DNA of 64,000 nt from Vibrio panuliri. Lineage in GTDB: Bacteria > Pseudomonadota > Gammaproteobacteria > Enterobacterales > Vibrionaceae. The DNA lies in contig NZ_AP019655.1 of the NCBI RefSeq assembly GCF_009938205.1, forward strand, positions 1,364,001 to 1,428,000. Reading direction: 5' to 3'. Positions within the stretch are counted from its first letter, which is position 1. Each line of letters starts with the position of its first letter. A program made the translations under genes and the position numbers. Positions 51,308-59,105 of the stretch are shown here, one piece after another. The notes beneath the pieces were generated by a model, which made no database searches, was not told the origin of the DNA, and saw only the letters and a program-made list of their open reading frames with translations.

Positions 51308-51332
51308 AGCCAGCGATGCAATATCGCTGGCT
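51308..51332. terminator. Hairpin between zinc-ribbon gene and LysR gene
   Basis: AGCCAGCGAT and ATCGCTGGCT enclose GCAAT. It lies between two convergent stops. The T-run is poor on both sides, so its strength is uncertain. Confidence 0.7.
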
Positions 51333-51340
51333 CACTTCTA

Positions 51341-52243
51341 TCATCGTAACTCTTCAACCACGAGATCAATAAACCGACGAACTTTAGTCGACATATGTTT
51401 GCGGCTTGGGTACACCAAACACATCTCTATTTTGTGTTCGGGGAGATCGCTAAACAGCTCGACCAGTTGACCGTTTCTTAATCCATCAATGACCAACGAC
51501 TCTGGCAAGCGACATATCCCTTGCCCTAGGATACACAAACTCAACTCCATCTCAGGGCTGTTGGTAGTCAGTACCCCCGTCACATCCACTTTAAGAAGTG
51601 AGCCATCACTATCAACATAGCTCCATACATACGGCTGTTTGTGATTGCTATAACATAGTAACTTATGACGTGTTAACTCTGAAGGATGCTTGGGCATACC
51701 AAACTGCTGAATGTAATCAGGAGACGCCACAGTGCGCGTGCACGAGCGTTGTACCAAGCGGCTAATCAAAGTGGAATCCTCCGCACTAGCAGTAGAACGC
51801 AACACCACGTCATAGCCCTCTCCAATTAAGTCGACTTTATGGTCACTCGCATACACCTCGACTTTTACTTTCGGATACAACTGCATATATTTCGCCAACA
51901 CCGGGCTAAGTTGATCAGCGCCGAAATTGACCGGACAACTGATCTTAAGTACGCCTTTTGGTTCTTCTTGCTTACCACTTATCGCTTGTTCAAGCTCTTG
52001 AGCACTCTCTATCAATTGTTTGCTTTGAGAAAAGTAGTGTTGCCCTTCTGGAGTCAAACTTAGCGTGCGAGTGGTTCGGTGGAGCAATCGAACCCCTAAT
52101 CTGTCTTCGAGCTTATTGATCTCCTTGCTGATGAACGAGGTGGAATGCCCAGTGACATTGGCAGCATTGGTAAAACTGCCCTGCTCAACCACGGTGGTAA
52201 AAATCACCATGCCATCGAGTAAATTCGTTGAAGAAATCATCAA
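51341..52243 (-). CDS. LysR family transcriptional regulator
   Basis: The 300-residue protein has an N-terminal winged helix-turn-helix (about 8-65, MVIFTTVVEQGSFTNAANVTG in part) and a periplasmic-binding-like effector domain. It is divergent from an NADPH-dependent FMN reductase gene, with 110 bases between the two starts, the classical arrangement of a LysR regulator beside the gene it controls. The inducer is unknown. A weak ribosome site precedes the ATG. It is convergent with the zinc-ribbon gene, with a hairpin between them. Confidence 0.9.
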   Translation of the reverse strand: MMISSTNLLDGMVIFTTVVEQGSFTNAANVTGHSTSFISKEINKLEDRLGVRLLHRTTRTLSLTPEGQHYFSQSKQLIESAQELEQAISGKQEEPKGVLKISCPVNFGADQLSPVLAKYMQLYPKVKVEVYASDHKVDLIGEGYDVVLRSTASAEDSTLISRLVQRSCTRTVASPDYIQQFGMPKHPSELTRHKLLCYSNHKQPYVWSYVDSDGSLLKVDVTGVLTTNSPEMELSLCILGQGICRLPESLVIDGLRNGQLVELFSDLPEHKIEMCLVYPSRKHMSTKVRRFIDLVVEELR

Positions 52244-52353
52244 TACCCATCCAATTAAGAGTCATATGGAAATAATAATTACACATTTACCCTATTAATC
52301 AAAATATGGAACAAAACTAAACTAGTCTCATCAACCGAATTGAGGAACGAACA

Positions 52354-52875
52354 ATGAAAGTATTAGCATTTGGCGCAAGCAACAACGCAAATTCAATCAA
52401 CCAGCAGCTTGCTCACTACGCAGCAAAGCAAGTCCCGAATGCGGAAGTGACTATGTTGGATATTGACCAACTAGAAATGCCTATCTTTAGCGATGCACGT
52501 GAAAAAGAGCTGGGTCAACCAGAACAAGCGAAGCAGTTCTTTAACGCCATTGGTGATGCTGACTTGATCGTGATTTCCTTTGCTGAGCATAACGGTTCAT
52601 ACACCGCAGCATACAAAAACCTATTCGACTGGACTTCTCGTATCGACATGAAAGTATTCCAAGGTAAACCAGTGATTATGCTCGCCACTTCACCGGGTCC
52701 TGGCGGTGCAGGCAGTGTATTAGCAGCGGCATCTGGCTCAGCGCCTTATTTCGCCGCCGATGTTAAAGCCAGCATCTCACTACCAAGCTTTTACGACAAT
52801 TTCGATATGGAAGCGGGTCAAGTGACATCTGAGGAGTTTAACCGTCAGTTGCTTGATGCTATCGAAACATTGTAA
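52354..52875 (+). CDS. NADPH-dependent FMN reductase family protein
   Basis: A flavodoxin-like flavoprotein of 173 residues that uses NAD(P)H to reduce FMN, azo dyes, quinones or chromate. The first strand KVLAFGASNNANSIN (phosphate-binding loop) and the stretch VISFAEHNGSYTAAYKNLFDW near 75-95, with the conserved glycines and KN(L/A)(F/I)DW, are typical of the NADPH_FMN_red family. A GAGGAACG ribosome site lies nine bases before the start. It is divergent from a LysR gene that is its probable regulator and ends at a strong terminator. The natural substrate is not known; detoxification of electrophiles is common in the family. Confidence 0.9.
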   Translation: MKVLAFGASNNANSINQQLAHYAAKQVPNAEVTMLDIDQLEMPIFSDAREKELGQPEQAKQFFNAIGDADLIVISFAEHNGSYTAAYKNLFDWTSRIDMKVFQGKPVIMLATSPGPGGAGSVLAAASGSAPYFAADVKASISLPSFYDNFDMEAGQVTSEEFNRQLLDAIETL

Positions 52876-52904
52876 GAACACACTAACTGCCTATCGACTG
52901 AATC

Positions 52905-52936
52905 AGCCAGTGACGTCAACGTCGCTGGCTTTTTTG
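52905..52936 (+). terminator. Rho-independent terminator after FMN reductase gene
   Basis: AGCCAGTGACG and CGTCGCTGGCT pair around TCAA with one G-T wobble, followed by TTTTTTG. It lies 30 bases past the stop and just before the TRIC stop on the other strand. Confidence 0.92.
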
Positions 52937-52937
52937 T

Positions 52938-53564
52938 CTATCTAAGTAAAAGATATTTGGGGAAACTTTTCTTACTCACTACGATATAGAGGCGAAAGAT
53001 AATAATAAAAGCGATGCAAATAATGGTATTTAGGTCGCTATTAAGCCCCAACCGTGACAATGCGACAAACAAGGAGCAACCGATAATCACCGGTGTGGCA
53101 TAAAACTCGGTATTGTTAAACATGGTCGGGCGATTCACGATAATGTCCCGTACTACCCCACCAAATACCGCTGTGATTGTTCCCATAGTGATCGCAACGT
53201 ATGCAGCGTAGTCTTGGTGAATCATCTTCTTCGTGACCAAAATAGAAAAAATAGAAATGCCAATCGCGTCCAAGACTAAAATCAGTTTCTCTGCTTTAAG
53301 CTTTCGCAACTGCGGAGCGATGAAGAACCCCACCAATGAGCTGATCAATGCCGCCCAAAAGTAAGATGGGTATTGAATCCAGAAAACTTGCTCTGTCGAT
53401 AAAATGACATCACGCACTGTTCCACCGCCGAGTGCAGTCACCCAACCGAGCACCAGTATGCTGATAATGTCTTTCCCTTTGTTGACCTCACTGATCACCG
53501 CACTCAATGCAAATGCACAAATACATATAATTTCAATAACATGCACAAACATAAATGACCTCAA
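52938..53564 (-). CDS. TRIC family cation channel protein (UPF0126)
   Basis: The 208-residue protein has seven predicted transmembrane helices in two repeats of three plus one. Each repeat holds the hallmark kinked GG motif: ALGGGTVRDVIL near 40-51 and VFGGVVRDIIVN near 128-139. This is the trimeric intracellular cation channel fold; bacterial members are homotrimeric K+ or Na+ channels of uncertain role. Its stop lies just past the convergent FMN reductase terminator. The gadB gene lies upstream on the same strand, with a hairpin between, so the TRIC gene is probably expressed alone. Confidence 0.9.
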   Translation of the reverse strand: MRSFMFVHVIEIICICAFALSAVISEVNKGKDIISILVLGWVTALGGGTVRDVILSTEQVFWIQYPSYFWAALISSLVGFFIAPQLRKLKAEKLILVLDAIGISIFSILVTKKMIHQDYAAYVAITMGTITAVFGGVVRDIIVNRPTMFNNTEFYATPVIIGCSLFVALSRLGLNSDLNTIICIAFIIIFRLYIVVSKKSFPKYLLLR

Positions 53565-53575
53565 CCAAAATAATA

Positions 53576-53604
53576 AAGGCCAGCTGCAAGACAGTTGGCC
53601 TTTG
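53576..53604 (-). terminator. Terminator of the gadC-glsA-gadB transcript
   Basis: AAAGGCCA and TGGCCTTT pair with further inner pairs (GCTG...CAGT). On the minus strand it is followed by ATTATTTTGG. It lies about 45 bases past gadB. Confidence 0.8.
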
Positions 53605-53647
53605 AACTCATCTATCGAGGTAAAGAGTCGCTAAGCTAAAAACTCAC

Positions 53648-55042
53648 TTAGCGTCCACTATGATCAAACGATCTTGCGTCCTCTTCACTGCAATGAGTCG
53701 AGCCATTTTTCTCCAGGAACTCAATTGCACGTTTAAAATCTTCTATCAAGAGATTCGCCAAGTCGATGGTTAGACCTTGTTTAGCCAAAATACGCTGTAC
53801 AACAATATGTTCTGCGTTTGCAGGTAAGCTGTAAGCTGGTACTAGCCAACCTCGAGTACGCAAGCGATCAGCAACGTCATACAAGCTATAATCGACTTTT
53901 ACGCCTGGTTTTAAACGCCAAGAGATCGCCGGAATACCTTGCTCTCGATTGCCATCGAACAAGAACTCAAACAACTCGAGTTTGCTTAGCTCTTGAACGA
54001 GATACTCACAGACATCGTAAGAGGCGGAGTGGATACGTCGATAACCTTCAAAGCCGAGACGAAGAAAGTTATAGTACTGTGCAATAATCTGACCCGCTGG
54101 ACGAGAGAAGTTCAGAGCAAAGGTCGGCATATCGCCACCAAGATAATTGACATGGAACACCAAACCTTCAGGCAGATCTTCGCTACTACGCCAAATGATC
54201 CAGCCCACACCAACTGGTGATAGTCCAAATTTATGTCCTGATGTGCTAATTGATTTGACCCGTTCTAAACGAAAATCCCATGGTTCAATCTCTGGTGCAC
54301 AGAAAGGAGCAAGCATGGCGCCACTGGCGCCATCCACATGGATATCGATCGAGATACCAGTTTGGCGTTGATACTCATCCAATGCGTCAGCGAGCGGTTT
54401 TACTTGCTCATACAAACCGGTGAATGTTTGACCAAAGGTAGGGACAACCATAATGGTATTCTCATCCACCATCGACAACATATCTTCAGCAGTCAGACAG
54501 TAATGATCTTCTGCCATTTCCATTTGACGCATTTCTACGCCCCAATAGCGTGCGAATTTCTCCCAACATACTTGCACAGGACCACACACCATATTTGGTT
54601 TTTCAATCGACAAACCCTGTTCATGGCGTCTTGCAAACCAACGCCATAGCGCCGCTAGACCACCCAGCATACAAGCTTCACTAGAGCCGGTGGTTGAAGT
54701 GCCTACTGTGGTCGTAGAATCTGGCGCATTCCATAAATCGGCCAGCATATGTACACAACGTCCCTCAATTGCTGCAGATTGTGGATACTCATCTTTATCG
54801 ATCATGTTTTTATCGATAGAGAGATCCATCAGCTTATGAACTTCTTCCTCTTCCCAAGTTTGACAGAATGTCGCTAAGTTTTGACGCGCATTGCCATCCA
54901 AATAAAGTTCATCACGAATCATCTGATAGATGACTGCAGGTGACTGTTCTTGTTGGGGTAACTTAGTAGCAGCCGCAACATTACGAATACTCTCAGAACC
55001 AAAAATTGGATCGTTGTTTCGAGTTACATCATGAAGTGCCAT
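53648..55042 (-). CDS. gadB: Glutamate decarboxylase
   Basis: GadB uses pyridoxal phosphate to convert glutamate to GABA and CO2, consuming a cytoplasmic proton. The 464-residue protein matches the E. coli enzyme in length and has the PLP lysine in STSGHKFG (Lys271), the conserved HVDGASGAM near 236-243 and a helical N-terminus used for membrane recruitment at low pH. The C-terminal tail, which closes the active site at neutral pH in E. coli through its penultimate histidine, ends here with a longer FDHSGR. A good AGGAAAA site precedes the ATG. It is last in gadC-glsA-gadB, 15 bases after glsA, and ends at a terminator. Confidence 0.95.
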   Translation of the reverse strand: MALHDVTRNNDPIFGSESIRNVAAATKLPQQEQSPAVIYQMIRDELYLDGNARQNLATFCQTWEEEEVHKLMDLSIDKNMIDKDEYPQSAAIEGRCVHMLADLWNAPDSTTTVGTSTTGSSEACMLGGLAALWRWFARRHEQGLSIEKPNMVCGPVQVCWEKFARYWGVEMRQMEMAEDHYCLTAEDMLSMVDENTIMVVPTFGQTFTGLYEQVKPLADALDEYQRQTGISIDIHVDGASGAMLAPFCAPEIEPWDFRLERVKSISTSGHKFGLSPVGVGWIIWRSSEDLPEGLVFHVNYLGGDMPTFALNFSRPAGQIIAQYYNFLRLGFEGYRRIHSASYDVCEYLVQELSKLELFEFLFDGNREQGIPAISWRLKPGVKVDYSLYDVADRLRTRGWLVPAYSLPANAEHIVVQRILAKQGLTIDLANLLIEDFKRAIEFLEKNGSTHCSEEDARSFDHSGR

Positions 55043-55057
55043 TGTTATTTTCCTACC

Positions 55058-56044
55058 TTAGTGTTGCTGACTAGCAAACAAATTCCAGCCCATTGTTTGA
55101 GCAATTTGTTTGATCATTTGTTGGCCGCGCACGCTATTGCCAAATGCGTCTAAGCGTGGTGAGAATGCTGCTAATGCCCCGACATTCGGAATCACTGTCA
55201 GCAGACCGCCGCCGACCCCACTTTTACTAGGAAGGCCTACATCATACGCCCAGTCACCGGACGTATCATAAAGCCCCTCCATCATCATCTCAGCCAGAAT
55301 GTGGGGAATATTCTCTGGTTGGATAAGCTGTTTTCCGGAGCAAGGATTCTGGCCGCCATTGGCCAAGGTTGCCCCAACTTTGGCAAGCTCAAGAGCATTA
55401 AATAGCGTCGAGCATTGACGTGTATACACATCGCACGCTTGCATTGGTTCTGAGTAAATGCAGCCCGATGATTCAAGCAACAATGCAATCGCTCGATTAT
55501 GTGAGTTGGTGGTTTGCTCGGATTGGTTTACCGCTTGTGACAACTCAATCTGGCTATCAGCTAGCTGAGATTGAAAGGCTAAGATTTGCTGCCAACGGTC
55601 TTCACAATCACTGGCATTGACCATACTCACTGTGGCTATCGCCCCCGCATTAACCAGCGGTGTCAAAGGCTTGCCTTGGTGAAGCTCTAGCGCCAGAACG
55701 GAGTTAAACGGCATCCCTGTTGGCTCAGCGCCAACTTGGCTGTGCAACGCTTCGGCCCCGCTCTGCTCTAACACCAAGGCTAACGTCATTACTTTTGAAA
55801 TCGATTCGATAGCAAACTTGTACTCCGCATCTTGCAGCATCAATATTTCGCCGGTAACAGAGACAAATGCTAACCCCGCTAGATCGGAAGGTACGGACGC
55901 GAGGTACGGGATGTAGGAGGCATTTTCTCCCTGACAATTATTGGCACTATCGTCCAACGCTTGCTGCATAACCTCAGCCAACTGTACAGTCATCACAGAT
56001 GCTGACTCAGCGGTAATTTCTGATAATTGAGAAACGTATGACAT
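55058..56044 (-). CDS. glsA: Glutaminase A
   Basis: Glutaminase hydrolyses glutamine to glutamate and ammonia. The 328-residue protein belongs to the serine-dependent beta-lactamase-fold family, with the Ser-x-x-Lys dyad in IESISKV (Ser81, Lys84). The ribosome site GAGAGGGG lies before the ATG. In this setting it lies between gadC and gadB: ammonia from glutamine neutralises acid and the glutamate made feeds GadB, so the gene extends the acid-resistance pathway to external glutamine, as E. coli GlsA (YbaS) does with GadC. Spacing of 15 bases to gadB and 16 to gadC shows an operon. Confidence 0.95.
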   Translation of the reverse strand: MSYVSQLSEITAESASVMTVQLAEVMQQALDDSANNCQGENASYIPYLASVPSDLAGLAFVSVTGEILMLQDAEYKFAIESISKVMTLALVLEQSGAEALHSQVGAEPTGMPFNSVLALELHQGKPLTPLVNAGAIATVSMVNASDCEDRWQQILAFQSQLADSQIELSQAVNQSEQTTNSHNRAIALLLESSGCIYSEPMQACDVYTRQCSTLFNALELAKVGATLANGGQNPCSGKQLIQPENIPHILAEMMMEGLYDTSGDWAYDVGLPSKSGVGGGLLTVIPNVGALAAFSPRLDAFGNSVRGQQMIKQIAQTMGWNLFASQQH

Positions 56045-56060
56045 GGTTTTCCCCTCTCGC

Positions 56061-57581
56061 TTATGAGTTCAATGTGTGAGTCACTTTGTTGGATGGGTTA
56101 ATGACACCAGGGTGTACATCCTCAAGTTCCCATGTGAACGGCGCAAAGTCTGTCACGGCTGGATCTTTCCAGTGAGGTTTGCGAGCTTTGTAGATAGCAA
56201 AAGGCACTGAGACAAAAACAATGGTTAACGCCACCAAGATGCCAACGTAGGCTTCTGGGCTACCCACTGCAATTTGGCTTGGTGGAATAAATGAGAATAC
56301 GAAGGCAATCATTGAGCCGATAAAGCCAAGACCAGCGATCATCCACATACCAGTGTTGCCGCCAGGAATACGATAAGGACGAGGACGGTTTGGTTGTGTA
56401 TAACGAAGGTGAATCGCCGCTGCAAACATCAGCAAGTACATCACGAGATAGAGCACCACTGTTAACTGACTTAGGATCTGGTATGCCGCTTGCACTGAAG
56501 GTAGCACCACAAATACGGTAGAGATCATTGTGACTAGCAGCGCTTGCGCCATCATGATGTGTGTCGCCATGCCGTGTTTGTTGGTGTATTGCCAAAAGCG
56601 AGGAAGGTAACCGCCTTTTGCCACAACAAGTAGACCCGATGAAGGACCTGCGACCCAACCAACGACCATCGCCAAAACACCAAGGGCAAGACAGCTTGCC
56701 ATAATTGGCGCAGCCCAACTAATACCCGCCCACGCGAACATTTGGTCATAAGCAACCAGCAAACTTTGCGTCAAACTGATGTCTTGTTGTGGAATTACAA
56801 AGGCGATTGCCAGCGTACCTAAGACAAACACACTCACGGTTCCAACTGCCGCTATCATGATGGCAAGTGGGTAGTTACGTGCCGCGTTATCCACCTCTTT
56901 AACATGGAGTGCGTTCATTTCCATACCGGCGTAAAACAAGAAGATACTCGCCGCAAGGACCACGTTATGAAAGTTGGAGAAATCTGGAATCACTTTGCTC
57001 CATGACATTTCAATTTGAGGAGCAAGACCAGAGAAGAAGAGATAAGAGAAACCCAAGATAATAAGCACTACGCCAGGAATGACGGTACCAATCAAGCCAC
57101 CCCATTTCGCCACTTTGGCGAAAGCATCAGTACCACGCAAGGCAATGACGGTCGCGAGCCAGTATATTGCTAACACAATAGTCAGGACGAAGAATTTATT
57201 TTGCGCCAAAGCTTGGTCCCAAGATTGATCGGGGCCGACAAACGCAAGAGAAACAGAACCAAAGGTCAATGCAGTTGGGAACCAAACGGTCACCTCAATC
57301 CACAACATAAACATTGCGACCAAAGCCAAACGAGGACCAAAAGCCTCGCCAACCCAGCGGAACACACCGCCTTTTTCCGACCAACCAGTCGCCAGTTCAG
57401 CCGCGACCAGAGAAACGGGAATCAGAAATACAATTGCAGCAAAGATATAATAGAAAATTGAACTTAAACCATATTCAGCTTCTGCTGGCAGGCCCCTTAA
57501 GCTCACCACTGCAACGATGTTAAGCATTGCAAGGGCAAAGATACTAATTCGCCCATTTGGCGTTTTTTCGGTATTAGCCAT
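56061..57581 (-). CDS. gadC: Glutamate:GABA antiporter
   Basis: GadC exchanges extracellular glutamate (or glutamine) for intracellular GABA across the inner membrane and so expels the decarboxylation product. The 506-residue protein has twelve predicted helices, the APC-family segment GLPAEAEYGLSSIFYYIFAA at the N-terminus, and a C-terminal polar tail (about 470-506, VTDFAPFTWELEDVHPGV in part) that plugs the channel at neutral pH in the E. coli protein. The ATG at 57581 is chosen; a TTG three codons earlier lies within the ribosome site. It is the first gene of the gadC-glsA-gadB run; no regulator of the GadE/GadX kind is adjacent, so pH control is not evident. Confidence 0.94.
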   Translation of the reverse strand: MANTEKTPNGRISIFALAMLNIVAVVSLRGLPAEAEYGLSSIFYYIFAAIVFLIPVSLVAAELATGWSEKGGVFRWVGEAFGPRLALVAMFMLWIEVTVWFPTALTFGSVSLAFVGPDQSWDQALAQNKFFVLTIVLAIYWLATVIALRGTDAFAKVAKWGGLIGTVIPGVVLIILGFSYLFFSGLAPQIEMSWSKVIPDFSNFHNVVLAASIFLFYAGMEMNALHVKEVDNAARNYPLAIMIAAVGTVSVFVLGTLAIAFVIPQQDISLTQSLLVAYDQMFAWAGISWAAPIMASCLALGVLAMVVGWVAGPSSGLLVVAKGGYLPRFWQYTNKHGMATHIMMAQALLVTMISTVFVVLPSVQAAYQILSQLTVVLYLVMYLLMFAAAIHLRYTQPNRPRPYRIPGGNTGMWMIAGLGFIGSMIAFVFSFIPPSQIAVGSPEAYVGILVALTIVFVSVPFAIYKARKPHWKDPAVTDFAPFTWELEDVHPGVINPSNKVTHTLNS

Positions 57582-57590
57582 AATAACCAA

Positions 57591-58132
57591 CCTTATATTT
57601 ACAGGGTAAAAATCAAGTGGGTTAGGTACTACGAGTGGGCGTATAACCGTCTGATTTGGCGTGTTATATGGAGACAGGAGAAACCTAATGTGTGGAAAGT
57701 ACCACCACGATGACGGGCTGCATAGCTAGCAAAAATAGCATTTAATGTTGCATATCTACACGTTGTCTCGATGATGATTTCATGAGATTAACTAAAAACG
57801 AGTAGCTACGTCATTTTACTCTGCTCTCTTACAAGCGAAATAAGGGGGTAATGATTAACTCGTCACACCCAGTTAAAAGCTGGCAAAATCAGGTTCGAGG
57901 TCGGAACTCACGTCTTACAACCTACACAACCTCGCTTCCAATAACTAAGCTAGGCAATAGCGCGAGTGGAATGTCTGTTTCTTAAACACAAATATCAGAG
58001 CAAGGTTAGATTTTTAGCTCAGCACGGATTGCGCATTGATTCACTCCCCTTAGGGGAGTATCTATACCCAAGTGATCATTATGATGTTTAGACCACGCAA
58101 GTATTCACGCTTTACTCTTTTGGGAGCTGCTA
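57591..58132. other. 542-base divergent intergenic region between gadC and dedA
   Basis: The left part holds the promoter of the acid-resistance operon. A 44-codon frame at 57851-57985 follows a GGGGG stretch but at short spacing (2-3 bases) and codes for a Ser/Thr-rich basic peptide of no known type; I do not count it as a gene. The right end has the ribosome site of dedA. A stretch GGTTCGAGGTC near 57892 resembles a tRNA T-arm but has no tRNA around it. Confidence 0.6.
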
Positions 58133-58750
58133 TTGGAACACATTAACCAACTACTTGAAGCCATGTCGCCACTACTGGATCAATACGGCTATCTTGCACT
58201 TATCGTCAGTATATTTCTCGAAGGCATCGGGGTTCCCATGCCCGGTCAATCACTGATGATCGCAGCCTCTATTCTGGCCTCAAGAGGGGTAATGAATCTT
58301 TCTATGGTGATGGGAGTCTCTTGGCTGGCGTGCTTTTTCGGTAATACCTGCGGCTACTTGCTAGGTTATCACTTTGAAACTTGGCTCGATAAAAAGGGTT
58401 ATATTTCGGGTGACAAATTTCTAAAATTACAGTCCGCTATTCAGAAATACGGTCCCGCTTGCTTGATCATTAGCCGATTTATCGAAGGAATGAAACAGTT
58501 TATGCCATTGGCTTGCGGTATCGCCAAAATGCCTAAAAGAGAGTTTCTCATCGGCAACGCTGTTGCTTCTACAATATGGGTTGCAGTATTTAGTTTGCTG
58601 ACCAATTTTGCTTTTGCTCACCTACACCAGCTCGCCACTTTCTATACCAACAACCAAATCCTAGTGTGGATGATTGTCGCGGTTTTACTCACTTTACTTA
58701 TTGGTATCCTACTTCATCGTCGCAAGCGCAAGGCATCGACACCCAAATAG
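58133..58750 (+). CDS. DedA family membrane protein
   Basis: DedA proteins are inner-membrane proteins; some are now known to flip undecaprenyl phosphate or other phospholipids. The 205-residue protein has the family pattern FLEGIGVPMPGQSLMIAASILAS near 29-51 with the conserved E and P-G, and ISRFIEGMKQFMPLACGIAKMP near 112-133, with an arginine in each. The start codon is TTG at 58133, supported by GGGAG five to eight bases upstream. The C-terminal tail is strongly basic (HRRKRKASTPK). It stands alone, divergent from gadC. The exact transported lipid is not known. Confidence 0.9.
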   Translation: MEHINQLLEAMSPLLDQYGYLALIVSIFLEGIGVPMPGQSLMIAASILASRGVMNLSMVMGVSWLACFFGNTCGYLLGYHFETWLDKKGYISGDKFLKLQSAIQKYGPACLIISRFIEGMKQFMPLACGIAKMPKREFLIGNAVASTIWVAVFSLLTNFAFAHLHQLATFYTNNQILVWMIVAVLLTLLIGILLHRRKRKASTPK

Positions 58751-59105
58751 CCTCAAGAGACAAAATTTAGCGCCGCGAGATCCTTACATCATGCCCTAAT
58801 TGGCAAAGCATTTTGGCTGAACCAGGCACCTCAATGCCACTTGGTATAAATAAAAGAGCATAAAAAGCAGTAGTAGATGTGCGTTCTGGGGGTACAGGAG
58901 CGGGCGACTATCGACTACTACTTTCTATGCTCTCTTTATGATGCTATTGTCCCCTAGTATAAGGAAAAGAAACAGTGAGCACTTTTTTTCCAAGTCATTC
59001 CTCATTTTGCTGCATTTGGTTAATTATCAACCACAAACCGTGCTGTTTGCCCAATTTAAGGAACAGAATCGAGAAAACATTGCTCTATTTTGAAGGGTGA
59101 CGTTG
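58751..59105. other. 355-base intergenic region with a large stem-loop
   Basis: Between dedA and the SgrR-type regulator, both on the plus strand. The chief content is a long imperfect stem-loop at 58855-58933, followed by a T-containing stretch. The 150 bases after it carry the promoter and ribosome site (AAGGGTG) of the regulator. No reading frame is convincing. Confidence 0.6.
58855..58933 (+). ncRNA. Candidate structured RNA (long stem-loop) upstream of sgrR
   Basis: AGAGCATA (58855-58862) pairs with TATGCTCT (58926-58933), and AGTAGTAG (58869-58876) pairs with CTACTACT (58915-58922), leaving a G-rich apical loop of about 38 bases. The sequence after it is TCTCTTTATG. In enterics the sRNA SgrS sits beside sgrR; here the sequence is unlike SgrS, so it is a candidate only: it could be a small RNA, an attenuator or a terminator. 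Confidence 0.35.

Noticed and set aside
57892..57903. GGTTCGAGGTC resembling a tRNA T-arm
   Set aside because: No acceptor, D-arm or anticodon arm fits around it; taken as chance.
57851..57985. 44-codon frame in the gadC-dedA gap
   Set aside because: GGGGG stretch lies too close to the ATG, product has no recognisable feature, no supporting context.
58855..58933. Calling the stem-loop SgrS
   Set aside because: Only its position beside sgrR is similar; the sequence lacks SgrS features and no SgrT-like frame is present.
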